A stretch of DNA of 64,000 nt from Daucus carota subsp. sativus (Eukaryota; Streptophyta; Magnoliopsida; Apiales; Apiaceae): assembly GCF_001625215.2 (NCBI RefSeq), contig NC_030385.2, positions 36,915,598-36,979,597 on the forward strand, in the 5' to 3' direction. The notes under the pieces are model-generated. The model saw nothing but the letters and a program-made list of their open reading frames with translations. It was not told the origin of the DNA and made no database searches. Shown in pieces: positions 12,603 to 24,333 of the stretch (position 1 is the first letter of the stretch; the number at the start of each line of letters is the position of its first letter). The position numbers and the translations under genes were made by a program.

Positions 12603-13696
12603 TCATAAAGCATAATAAGACCTAGAGACCAGCAATCCAAGTCTGCAAACTGCATGATATTAAAGTTTTAGTTAAAACACTACTCTGTGAATGATCAAAA
12701 ATGTGTTCAGCTCAAAAATTTTATATACCAGTTGCAGATCAAAGAGAGATATTTCATTAGAATACAAAAAAACACAATGAACACCACAACCTAGTTTCTC
12801 CCAGAATTGCATATTTGTTCTTGATAGATTAGTATCTTCCTTGCATAAGCGTCCCTTTATATATTAATACTTATGGGTTAATTATCAAATTGGGCACTCA
12901 CTTCACACTGATATATCATCCAGAGCACTCTCAAATTTTCGGTCTCATTTGAAACACTGTTTTCAGAAATTGTATCAGTCTTAAAAGTAAAAAGTTAAGT
13001 TCGAAAACAAATCGACAGTTTGAGATGTGTTACTCATGGGGCTTTAACACAGTAGGCTATAGAGAATATGCAGGTACGATTAATTGAATTTCCGCGTTCA
13101 AAAAATGGTTATATATGTATTATTAGAGTTCTTCATAACCCATCTCTTCCACCATCAATTTTACCCACAAATAAGGGCAGAAAAGAATAAAGAGGGAAAG
13201 AGAAACCAACAGGGACGAAGGGATACTTCATACTTCACAAGCTTTTTATCATGAAACAAATCCTCCGTTCATTATTAGATGATGCCATATTTCTCGACTA
13301 AATGGAGTTCCGAATGGCGATGATGGATACCCTAGGTCGCAAGATCCAATTTCGTCACCAACTGTGTTAGTGCGTTTATGTGTCTGTATGCTTCGGTCTC
13401 CACGTCCGCCTTCTCAGCCATAATGCTTTAGACGGTGGCCGGCAATATAACCCAGGAGGTTGTTTAATTCAGATACAGAGTGGGACTTTGTAATTGTTGG
13501 TCGGAGAGGATAGCTGAGGCAAATCAAAAGCAGCCGGGTAATATACACATAAAAGAAACTGTCCGAGAGTACAAAGAAAATGAAGAGTTGAGGGCACTGC
13601 AGAAATTATGTGAAAACTGAGGGGTATATACGTAATTTCACAGGCATTTTCTTTGCTCATTTTGCCCTTGGTTCTCCTTTAATATATAGAAGTAGA

Positions 13697-14921
13697 TTGT
13701 TAGCAAATTGATACTATATTAATTATCGATTTGTATTTATAAGTAACTCAAACCTTTTTATAAATTTAACATTCATGGTTCAGAGATTACCTAGTAAGCT
13801 TTAAACCAGCTTTGTTCGATATCACAACCATGCTTGTGCTAATTACTTATGAATGTATTTGAAAGGAAGCAGACAAAAAGGACGAGAAGCAGGAGTATAT
13901 TTTATGATATGATAGGGTTAATGGGGGATGAATTGTAAGTTAATCAATATTCATGGCTTAAGCATGCCTGGATAACCACCCACACTCCAACACACCAAAG
14001 TGTATTCTTAACGCACGTTGCATGTTTAGCACAACTGAAACCGTAATCAATGTATTCTACATCTCCGCTTCTCTCCAACTAGCTCATAAGTGATACCCAG
14101 CTGAAGCTTTGGACTAAAGGACTTGATACTACCCTCTCTTCATTGTGGTTGGGCGACTAGCAGGCAAAAGTGGTCACTGGCCTGTGACTCTGTGAGACCA
14201 TGTATACATGTGTGTATCACGTAGTACATTATTACCAAGATATTGTTGCCATTATTTCTTTGGAAAACATCCTATCAGACTACAAAATCCGAAGTTATTT
14301 TTAAAACAAAAGATTAAGATACCATCCGATCAAAATATTCTTAACCGAGAACTATCATCAGATTAAAATATTATTTGTTGGCATGCTAAATTTTTTGAAA
14401 ACATTTATGTATTCTATCTGTATCTTTTAATTGTATATGTATGGGACCGTGAGTTCAATATATTCTCAAAGACTTTTATTAAATATATTTTCATAAATTA
14501 TTTTAATCTTTTCTTCTAAATAAAAGTTGGTATTTATATTTTTTTCAAAAATAAAAAATTTAAAAATAACTTATTAAATTATATTTTAAAAATTTTTAAA
14601 TATATATTAAATAATATAAAAATGTATGATAAATTGGACTGAGTAGTTAACATTACTATAGTACAATCACCAACAATGTGAATATAGGAGGTGTGTGAAG
14701 TGTTACAGGTCATGTCCTGGTATAGTATAACTGTGTGTATATAATGACAGGACAGATTAACATGGTCTAGTTGGCTGATATTGACAAACAATACACTTGG
14801 AGTGTCTAAACATACAAAAACTATCGGAATAATTATATACGCATAGGCCCCAGATACAAAACATTCAAACATGCTAAAAAATTATAGGCAGGGTAGATGT
14901 CAAAGCCAAAATTTATAAGTA
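13697..14921. other. Intergenic, no gene seen
   Basis: AT-rich spacer between the Helitron and the next Stowaway element. Nothing beyond short chance ORFs is visible. Confidence 0.5.
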
Positions 14922-15225
14922 CTCCCTCCGTCCCTATTTATCTGTCCATTTTGGAAGTAAAAATTTGTCCCTATTTATCTGTCCATTTATACTTTCAAAA
15001 CTAATTTAATGATAGTTTTTCAAATATATCTCCATAATTTCAATTTTCAAGGCTTGACTTATTTAAAACTTGGTTGAATTCATGTTTTCAAGACATAAAG
15101 TAGGGGTATTCCACCATTTTCAAGATATTAATTAGAGGTATTTAATGAAAAAGTTCATGCAATCAATTATTCCTTGGTATGTGTTTTTTTTTCCAAAATG
15201 GACAGATAAAAAGGGACGGAGGGAG
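14922..15225. mobile_element. Stowaway-like MITE 4
   Basis: CTCCCTCCGTCCCTATTTAT at the left and ATAAAAAGGGACGGAGGGAG at the right, TA on both sides; 304 bp. A second copy of the TATTTATCTGTCCATTT motif lies just inside the left end. Confidence 0.88.
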
Positions 15226-15315
15226 TATCATCAAGCCAGCCTCATATTCACATGCCTTTCCCTCATCTAGTATAATTTCACCGTCTCGCACACCAACGCA
15301 CATATATCATTTATA

Positions 15316-15550
15316 CTCCCTCCGTCCCATTTTAACTGCTTTTGACTTTTTTACACGTATTTTAAGATGTTAAAAAAATTACATCTAAACATGATTATTT
15401 TTTATAAAATTTATATCAAATAAAAGTTTAAAGTCTAAACTTTTATTTGATATAAGAATTGAAATTTTTTATTGAGTGTAGATATTGTTTTTTTACACCT
15501 CAATATACGTGTTAAAAAGTCAAACATCAGTTAAAATGGGACAGAGGGAG
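15316..15550. mobile_element. Stowaway-like MITE 5
   Basis: CTCCCTCCGTCCCATTTTAA and TTAAAATGGGACAGAGGGAG ends with flanking TA; 235 bp. The interior folds back strongly around 15400-15450. Confidence 0.88.
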
Positions 15551-17258
15551 TAAATGTGTATTGTGCACTTTTTGTGTACCGTTACTTGAGTTTTTATAAA
15601 TTGAAAATGCAATAAGCTTGGAACTTGGTTTAAAAATTGAAAGGCTATAAAAATTGTGTACCGTTAATTTTTGTTTATGTACAAAGAGTTCTCAAATAAA
15701 ATTTTCTCAATAAAAAATAATTGTGAACACATATTGAAAATATATATGTTTTGATATATTAGGTCTCCGATAATAAGGATCTCTCTATATTAACAATCTG
15801 ATATAGTCATCACTCATCCTCCAATTATAACCTGTCGAATTTTACGGAGTTAGAGTTAAAAAATATGTTATCGGGTCGAGTTAAATTGAATTAATTTAGT
15901 GATTAATTGTTTTCAAGATTTGAATTCATTTGCAATTGATAAGTTCGAATTTATTACCAAATTTATATGGAGTTTTAGCTAAGCCGAGTAGATCAATAAT
16001 ATTTATATTTTCTCCCAATTCTTCTTTTTTCTGTAACATATCAAATTAAAACTAAAGTTTGAACAACTATTAAAAAATTATATGTTCGATTTCAAAACTC
16101 AATCTAAATCTTTAATGACGTCTGTCACCATATATATGATATGACCATAACATATATGTTTATATAACCAACCCGAAACTCTTCCCGACCTCACTTAATT
16201 CATCATAAATTTAATAAAGTCTTATTAAGACTCCAAAGTCCAAACAGATCTCATTCTTATTTTATTAAAGTAGGATCATATACATAATAGTGTGTCCCAT
16301 ATTTTATTTTTTTAAACTAGATAATAATGTTTAGATAAACCCCTAAACTACTTTCCTTGACACTTATCATAATTTGGATAATTCTAAATTGAATAAAAGT
16401 TGCATCCTGTAACGTCAGAATAAGTAAGAAATCAAACGGCCCTCTGCAAATATCTTATGGCATTTGGGTCTCCTCTCTTTGTGATGCATACACACGTAAA
16501 CAAAAATAGTAAGAAAAAAGGAATTAAAAACCCCATTAAAGCAATTATTATTGTGACATAATTACAATTACAATAAATATAAATAGATATACAAATAAAA
16601 GACCATGTGTATTTAATCCCCGAGGGTCTAACAAACAACGAAAGTAGCGCAGGATCTTTATTGCAAAACAGAACCACATGTACACAATGATCTCATGATT
16701 TTGGAGAGAAACGTCTAATTTCTACGTATTTTAAATTTTATTTCAATCTTTTTAAAATAATACGATAAATAATAATACACATATGACTGATCTTAATTAA
16801 ATATTTAAATGATTAATATATAAATATTTATCATTTTTTTAAAATTTAACTAAGTTTAATTTATTTATGAGATCTACTTGTGAAGTGGAAAATTATTGAG
16901 AACAAACAAAATTAATAATATTATAACAATTATATTGTTATAATGTAATTTATAAAATACAAACGTGTAATATATAATTGTGTGTATATATATATATAGA
17001 AAACAAGGTCCCACCTTTGAGTACCAATAATTGATAATCCTCCTAATTCGCATCCCTTCTAAATTCTTGCTGGCAACTCTGTCTCCTTCTCCTACTAATC
17101 TTCTTCTTCTTCGTCTCTCGCTCTCTCTCTCCCTCCCTCATTTTCTTCTTAAACCCTCAATCTCTCCCCTTTCTAAAACCCACCCACTTATTTATTCCCT
17201 CTAATCTCAAAAACCCATATTTTTTCTTGCTCCAAAACCACCCCACGATTCCTTTAAA
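15551..17258. other. Intergenic and promoter side of the DUF538 gene
   Basis: AT-rich spacer. A (TA)n tract at about 16986-16998 could hold the TATA box of the downstream gene, and a CT-rich leader (about 17085-17150) is typical of a plant 5' UTR. No coding exon is seen. Confidence 0.45.
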
Positions 17259-17770
17259 ATGACCCATCAACTCAACATAAACAACACTCTGTTTTTCATA
17301 ATTTTGGTTTCTTCGATCTTAATATCATCAAGATGTGCAAATTCAGAGTCAACAATATATGATGTACTTAAATCACATGGATTGCCCAAAGGGTTACTGC
17401 CAAAAGGTGTTAAAGATTTCAGCTTTGATGATTCTGGGAGGTTTGAAGTTCATTTAGATGAAGCTTGCAATGCTAAGTTTGAGAATGAGTTACATTATGA
17501 TCAAAATATTTCTGGGAATTTGAGTTATGGTGAGATCAATGGACTGTCTGGTATTTCAGCCCAGGATTTGTTTTTGTGGTTTGATGTTAAAGAAATTAGA
17601 GTGGATGTTCCAAGCTCTGGACTGATTTACTTTGATGTCGGTTTTGTTTCTAAGCAATTCTCCTTGTCCTCTTTTGAAACTCCGAGAGATTGTTTGGCTG
17701 TTCAGTCAGTGGATCTGCAGCTGTACTCTGACAGCACCTTACCTACACAACCTGCTTATAATAAGGTTCT

Positions 17771-17811
<41 letters not shown>

Positions 17812-18670
17812 AACACATGGTCTGTGATTTTACTAAAAAGAGTTAATTTTGTGTTTATTGAATTTGATGACTTGGTGTTAGGCTGTGTGTTTGGGAGCAG
17901 GGAACTAGTGCTGTTTTTGGGATTATTTGGACTCTGATACTAGTTTCATGCTCCTAAATGTAGGGATCATAGTATTCAGTAAATTTTGTTCCTGTGATCT
18001 TGCTATGCATGAGTACAATATAGCTAAAAAAACAGAATTTCCAGAATTATGATATTAGGATTGTGATTTAAGTTTCATTCAAGCAAAATTGTATAATTCC
18101 GTATGACTGTTGTTGAATTTGTTGGTAAGTAATTTTCAAGGTTAGAGCAAGTCCAATGCCCTATCATTGGTTGCATAGTTATGATATAGAACTAAGTTTG
18201 CAAATTTACCACTCCGATGCATAGGTATACTTAGTCCTATAAATGCATAAATGGACTCTTGGTCTTATATTTAGGACTAAAGATAGCTATAGCCATTCTT
18301 GCCACATCTCCAATAAACAGAAGTTAAAAGAGTATGATGAAAAGTTAGTAAGATTTGAATGTAGTTGGTTTTATATTAGAACTAAGCACCGAAGCAGTAG
18401 TAATGATTATAGTCATCTTAACTTTAGCATTCGACTTGTTCGGAAATGTAAAAAAACAAGGTACTTTGAGTTTGTGCTGAACTAATAATATTTTGGCATG
18501 GGCTAATGAGTTATGGCTTTGGCTTTGTTAGCTTACTCAAATTTTGACGGTTTTATATCAAATTGTAAGCTTTTGGATGATTTATTTACTGTTTGTTATA
18601 TGTGCAGACTTCATTTGGAAATTTCAGATACCAGCTTGGTTACAGAGATTTGCCAATGGCTACATTATGA
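17259..18670 (+). CDS. DUF538 family secreted protein
   Basis: Two exons, 17259-17765 and 18608-18670, give 189 aa. The N-terminus is hydrophobic (LFFIILVSSILISSRCANS) and reads as a signal peptide. The DUF538 core follows: IYDVLKSHGLPKGLLPKGV, then LSYGEINGLSGISAQDLFLW and the aspartate-rich VDLQLYSD; the second exon finishes with FGNFRYQLGYRDLPMATL. The molecular role of DUF538 is not settled; members are plant-specific and the fold resembles lipid/BPI-like proteins. Length and two-exon layout fit the family. The 842-bp intron starts with GTTCTCTC followed at once by a TG microsatellite (17774-17810), and contains a MITE-like tract near 18146. Without splicing, the frame runs through the TG repeat to an artefactual stop. 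Confidence 0.88.
17774..17810 (+). repeat. (TG)n microsatellite next to a 5' splice site
   Basis: About 18 TG units begin 8 bases after the donor GT of the DUF538 intron. Length variation is expected between individuals. Confidence 0.95.
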
Positions 18671-20887
18671 AAAGTTGATCGGACTGAAACATGGTTCTGG
18701 CACTATAGCTCAATCAAGTAATGGGGTATTCCGATTCTTTTCTGTACATTTCTCCAAAGAGTCCGGTTTAGCAGGTCCTACGCTTCATTCTAGTGTGTGC
18801 TTGCTTGTGGTTTTTTGTATAGTGCAGAGTCTGCAAACTAGTCGCACAAACTCCCATTACTTTCAACAATTACTGGTGATTTCATGATGCAACATACAAG
18901 AATCTTGGTCGTCTTACAACATCTTAAAGACTGCAAAAAACATAGGTGGGATCATCATCAGGTGATAAACCTGCTGAAGTTTGTTTCCATTGTTGAAATC
19001 ATCATGGATATAGACACATCTGGTTGAGTCATGTATCTTTTTGTAGTACAAGTTCAGATTCACTTGACATACTGCATAATTCCCTTGTGGGAGAATCAAT
19101 AAATGGAATTTATTCTTTGCCTTTCGAATCAATAAAAATTATATTATTTTTTCCTGCTGAGATATCTGTATTTTCTTGGGCCCTCCCTGATAGAATTTCT
19201 GTCATTATTAGTGTAATGAGTGGAATTTTTGCTATTAGAGCTGTATTTGTTGCTGTCTCTGACAGGTATAATGTTATATTCATACTTGGATGTAAACCTC
19301 TTCATACGGCTTGATTTCAATTATTGGACAGCTACAACAATATTATTTGAATACCAACATGCAAAAACCTACTATAGATAAAGATTTCTCAGCTAAGTTG
19401 CTGGATGATAGTGGTTGTTAGTTGTTATTGCTTAGACAGCCTGTTCCAATTTGATAAAGAAATACATGTATGATGCTGTATATCCAGCTATGCATGGATG
19501 TTTGTACGGTCATGTTCAACTACAAACACAGATTTTGACATACAAATTTTTGCATTAACTGTGTCATCGGACTCATAGTATTATAGTCCTAAATTTGGTG
19601 TAAAAATTAGTCATGCCGTTATTAGTAATACTACAAATCAACCTTCTGTAAACTAGTTCCATCGTCTTACTAATACTACAAATCACCCGTATAGTCGCGG
19701 ATCAAGTATAAATTACATTACAGTGGTCAAACAATGGGAGAATCACTCTGATATGAGATATCACATTCTTTGAAGATGAAAAGGAATCTGGGGATGATTT
19801 GAATTGGTAGCTTTACCAACTAGTTCAGTACTACTGGGTGATTGGTGTGTGGAGACCAGAGAGTCACAAAAGTTCTATCCAATTCAGTAAATATGAAATA
19901 TTGATACTTTAATTTTCTTTTCTTCAAGTACTAGTGTTAGTTATAAGAGCATGATCATCTCTTTTTCAACACATCTGCAATGTGCATCAAACTTTAACAA
20001 ACAAACAAGACAAGATAAACTGAAGTGGTAGAAAAGCAATATGCCTTTTATGCGGTCCTTTTACAACTTTTCATTCACAAGAAGATGCCTTTTTTTGTAC
20101 AATTGTGATGATAATATTGTACGTCAAGTAGAAGAAGGGCTATCTGGGTCCTCTACTTGTTTACAGTATTTTCTTATTTAACAAAATGCATGCCCTAAAA
20201 TTTTATGGTTAGGACCGGTATTATAAATATCCATGATATATTAAAAAAAATTATTAATTAAAAAAAATATTTTACCAATTTAATGATCGCACTCCAATTT
20301 AACTAAAAAAATTCAGATTTGGGAAGATCTCTCGTAAATCCTAAATTGGTAGGTCAACTGATCAGTTATGATTCACGATTTTTACGATCACGGTACAACA
20401 GCTTTTGGGGAGAAAATTGTAAATATTTTACATAGATTTTTTGTGGTGTGTGTGTAAACCTCACCCTCGAACTCTACTAGTATGAACAACATGAATATTG
20501 ATTTTAAATTAATGCGTCACTTCAAAAATCATGTTTTTTTGTCGAAAGGGGCAAAGGGGTTCAGAAACTGCTGGAACTGCAATTATTTGTAGCAACTTTT
20601 TGGTTCTGGGCCGGGTCACATGCGGTCGTATTTGCGATTGGTGAAGGTAGGTCCCAGGGCAGGCCCATATTTAACTCCGGGCCAAGGGAAGTTGGAATTA
20701 AATGAATGCGACTTGCATAGTGGTAGTAATATATCAGCCAATCAATAGTCACCTAACTAGTCCTGCATTTCAGTAGCAACGGAAAAACTGGACTTCAACA
20801 AGTTTACATAAACATGTTATCAATGTTTTTATTTTATCTCACGTACACTACTGGGATGTAAGAACAGTAAAATTCATCACTGTTCAT
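18671..20887. other. 3' UTR of the DUF538 gene and spacer
   Basis: No coding exon could be supported. Several ORFs of 70-125 codons here lack recognisable motifs and are taken as chance. Confidence 0.4.
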
Positions 20888-21243
20888 CAGGGACGGAACC
20901 AGGAATTTGGATTGGGGTGGGCTTGACAAGTCAATAACGAACAAAAATATACCCCTGATATGTTTATGAGGTCGAAAGACCTCATGTGCAGAGATCTAAA
21001 AAAAATATACTCGTTGCACTATACTAGGGACCGAAAAAAATAGAACTCCACCTAGTTATTCAGTATTCTCTATTCTATTTTCTATATTTAGTTGATCATA
21101 TTGATAGGCTGGATCTAGTTGATAGTAGGCTTGGATTGACTTAACATAAAAATTGCATAATATATATAACTATTATTTTATTTTTTTTCAAAAAATACCC
21201 CGGGCTTAAGCCCAGGTAAGCCCTTCACTGGTTACGTCTCTGG
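20888..21243. mobile_element. TIR element candidate
   Basis: The left end CAGGGACGGAACCAG matches the reverse complement of the right end, CAGAGACGTAACCAG, at 12 of 15 positions, bounding about 355 bp. GGGCTTAAGCCCAGG near the right end is itself palindromic. No target duplication was found and the superfamily is not assigned. Confidence 0.4.
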
Positions 21244-24200
21244 TACCGCAAATCCAAAAGAATATGTAATTTGGGATCGGGAGTATTAAATTATATAAAC
21301 GGTTTTCGCACGGGAATTTGTTGTTTTCGCGGAGGGCGAAGCAATTGTTGTTATGATTGTTGTATTACGATTTCTTATAAATGAAAAACATAAAAATCTG
21401 ATTTTGTATGTGAATGTTAGAGCACTGTTGTGATTTCAGCTATAAAAAGGGAAGGAAAGTTTTTGTCGATGAACACGTTAATTTTTTATTTATTTTTTGA
21501 CAGAAATGCACTTGCTCGTATCGAGAATACGCCAATATTCCGAGGAGTTTCTTTCACTCAAAAAACTTATTATCTAACCGAAAGACAAGAAAATGTCTCC
21601 GGAAGTTTAGACAATAAAACTTAATGTCTGAAATAAAACGTCCCAAGCTCCAAATCCACGCTACTTCCACCTCATCCCTGAAATAATACAATTTATTAAT
21701 AACAAGAAAATTATAAATTTAATTAGGGCTTTTTTCATAAATACCCAAGTCAGACTTTCAATTTTTAAAACAAATTGCAAAAATATTATACTTCAAAAAA
21801 TACTTGCAAAAATACGGAGGTTGCATATGCAACCATATTTGCAACTAGAAGCAACCTTAAGCAATCAGAAATGCAACTTTGGGAAAAAAATTCAAAAATT
21901 ATATTTGTTTGCATAATAAATTGCAACTGGTTGCGCACCTCTGCGGGGCCTATTCTAATATCAATATTGCAACCTAAAAAACAACTAAAACAACAAACTA
22001 GAAATCAACTCAAAATTAACCTTCATAATCCCTGATCTGAGTGTCTTAATTACTGAGTCAGCTCGCTAATTAATTGAATCACCCACAGGCGGCCACACCC
22101 TGACCCGATTTGAACCGTCGATGATGGAGAAGTCCCCCAGTGATATACGAAGGCTTCGTCGGGTGGTGGTGGTGGTCGAAGAAAATTGGTAATGGAGGAA
22201 CTCAATCGGCGGAGGTGGTTGTGAGGCTGATGGCTGTTGAAAGAGACGTGATGGTCAATCGAGAGTGAGTACTAGTTTGACAGCGACTGTTGAGAAAGGA
22301 GCTACTGTTGAGAAAGGAAGTGGGTTGAATGAGAGAGAGGGAGATGAACCGTATAATTGCAAATAGTTTGTAGATTTTTAGAAAAGAAAGTAAATATGCA
22401 ATTTTTGGGAGAAAATTGTATTATTGCAATTAAAATGTTAAAAAGAGGTATATTTGGTAAATACCCAATAAAATATAAAATAGTTTATCAAAAGATGGTA
22501 AAGTCAAAGAAAGATAAATAAAATAATTTGTAAAAAAAAAGGTGATAAATAAAATAAATACTAAAACAGAAAATATATATCTAACCAAAGGGAGACCCTT
22601 TGGCTAGATATATAACAAACTAAATAAATACTAAGAATATAATTAGTAATATAAGAATTAAAATATAAAAGCTAAAATATAAAACTCTAATTTTCAAAAA
22701 TATATCTAAAATTTTAAAACTTAAATATAAAAAACGAGCCAACAAAATGGCACCAAATTGTCGTATACGAGGCCAATAATCTACGCCACCAATCATGGCC
22801 ACCCATAAATGGTACAAATAAAAGCCATAATCAAGACTTGCAAGTAATTATACATCAGTTAACAAATTGCATAAAACTCTAATCAATGAGGAATAAAGCA
22901 TTTAGAGCATATATTAATTAGCAATAACTCAGAAAAACAAAATTCGAAAGTTAGTAACAATCAAGCAAAGTCAACTAGCTATTTAAAATAGCCAAAATTA
23001 AATCAACATTTACTACTAATAAAGTCAATTTAATAAAATAAAGATGGCAAGAAACTTACTAATTTTACAAGAAAAAACCTATAATCATGCAAGAAATTAT
23101 CAATAATATTCTATTTTCAAAATCACACCAAATGATATAATCATCTCATCACCGACATGGAAATAACCATAATCTCGTCATAGTCATTACAATAACGATA
23201 TACACTCTAACTCCTACAAGCTCAAAACACAATTGCAAACGAACTTGCGACTCTGAATAAATTGTTAAAAAACAACATATCTTACACATAATATACAAAA
23301 TAAGTTTGACTGAAACTCACCAACTATCTCATCTTCTTTATTTTGAAAGTTGAAATTTTGAATATAGATGAGCCAATGATTTGAGCATTTAGTGATGAAT
23401 CGTTGAGCCGTCTCCACATATAGCTGATTCTCACTCGTTCACAACATCTGCGATTTATATACAGATGTTTTGTATGGATAGATTCTAATCACCGTCTACA
23501 TGAAGTTCACTTTTTGACGCCACCAGGATCCGGGAGCTCGAAAAATCAGGAACACAGGGGACGCCTTTCTGGTTGCACAACCCATTTGCTTAAAACCCCT
23601 TAAAACACAAAATCAAGATATGGGTTTTGCAAAACCAACAAAATCTTGGAACCCCTTCTAATCCATTAAAATCATGTGACACAATAAAAAGCACCTACTG
23701 TGATATGTGAGTGCTTTGTGGTTCTTTTGGCCAGTGCACAGTAGTAGGTAGGGCTGTAAAATATCCGGGTGATCCCGGATACCCCTCTGCTCAAGTACCG
23801 GATTATATTATTTTTAGTTTGTCCAGATTTGGGTTCGGGATGGTTTTATTCGGATATAAACGGATCCCGGGTATCTGAGATTCGAATCTGAACCGAATAT
23901 GATCCAATATCGTATTTATGATCCAGTATCCCGGGTTTAATTTTTCTGCCAGATTTGAATCGTTTTCAAAACGGATATGAGAGATGTATCATATTTTCGA
24001 GTCGGATATGAGCCGAGACACCAAATAGTCCGTAATCAGGAGCAAATTCCAAGCGGCAAAACCGTATGTGAAAATGTTGAAGCAAGAGTACAAACAAAAA
24101 GACATGCATTTGGATCAAATTAAGTACAAATTACATCTCTCAATTATTCACATATACATTTACTTTACCAAAAGCTGCATTTAGGAACAAATGGATTCCA

Positions 24201-24333
24201 TTTGATGATACAAAGTACTAGTAGGCTATATTCACTACGAAAAATGAATAGATTTAGAATTTATAGAACCATGACAATTCCACAAAATAAACAAAATCCC
24301 ATTTTCTTTTTCCTTGTATATTGCAATATAGTA
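21244..24333. other. Intergenic, repeat remnants
   Basis: No gene is supported. At 21770-21990 TTGCAAC-type motifs recur, and similar motifs return at 22370-22440, suggesting an old element of about 0.75 kb. At 23752-24030 a GC-richer tract with many GGATATCCGG-like words looks like a degraded transposon end. Confidence 0.35.
22574..22614. repeat. Short near-perfect hairpin
   Basis: Arms 22574-22592 and 22596-22614 pair at 18 of 19 positions around a 3-base loop (AGA). Confidence 0.85.

Larger units (their letters stand above)
8910..13696 (-). mobile_element. Non-autonomous Helitron carrying a captured pICln gene fragment
   Basis: On the minus strand the element starts at 13696 with TCTACTTCTATATATTAAAG, preceded by A (13697), a typical plant Helitron 5' end. 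It finishes at 8910 with CTAG, followed by T (8909). Seven bases before CTAG lies a perfect 8-bp stem hairpin, GCCCGTGC-TTT-GCACGGGC (8921-8939). TC at the 5' end, a subterminal hairpin, CTRR at the 3' end and insertion between A and T are the defining Helitron features. At 4787 bp it encodes no Rep/helicase, so it would need one supplied in trans. It contains broken pICln exons (11074-12602) and a tRNA-like SINE candidate. Confidence 0.83.

Noticed and set aside
13330-13425. Minus-strand ORF starting MAEKADVETEAYRHINALTQ
   Set aside because: Only about 29 codons, then a stop. It may be another captured exon inside the Helitron, but I could not identify it or find continuing exons.
18513-18887. 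124-codon plus-strand ORF
   Set aside because: Out-of-frame reading across the DUF538 intron and second exon; the true exon is 18608-18670.
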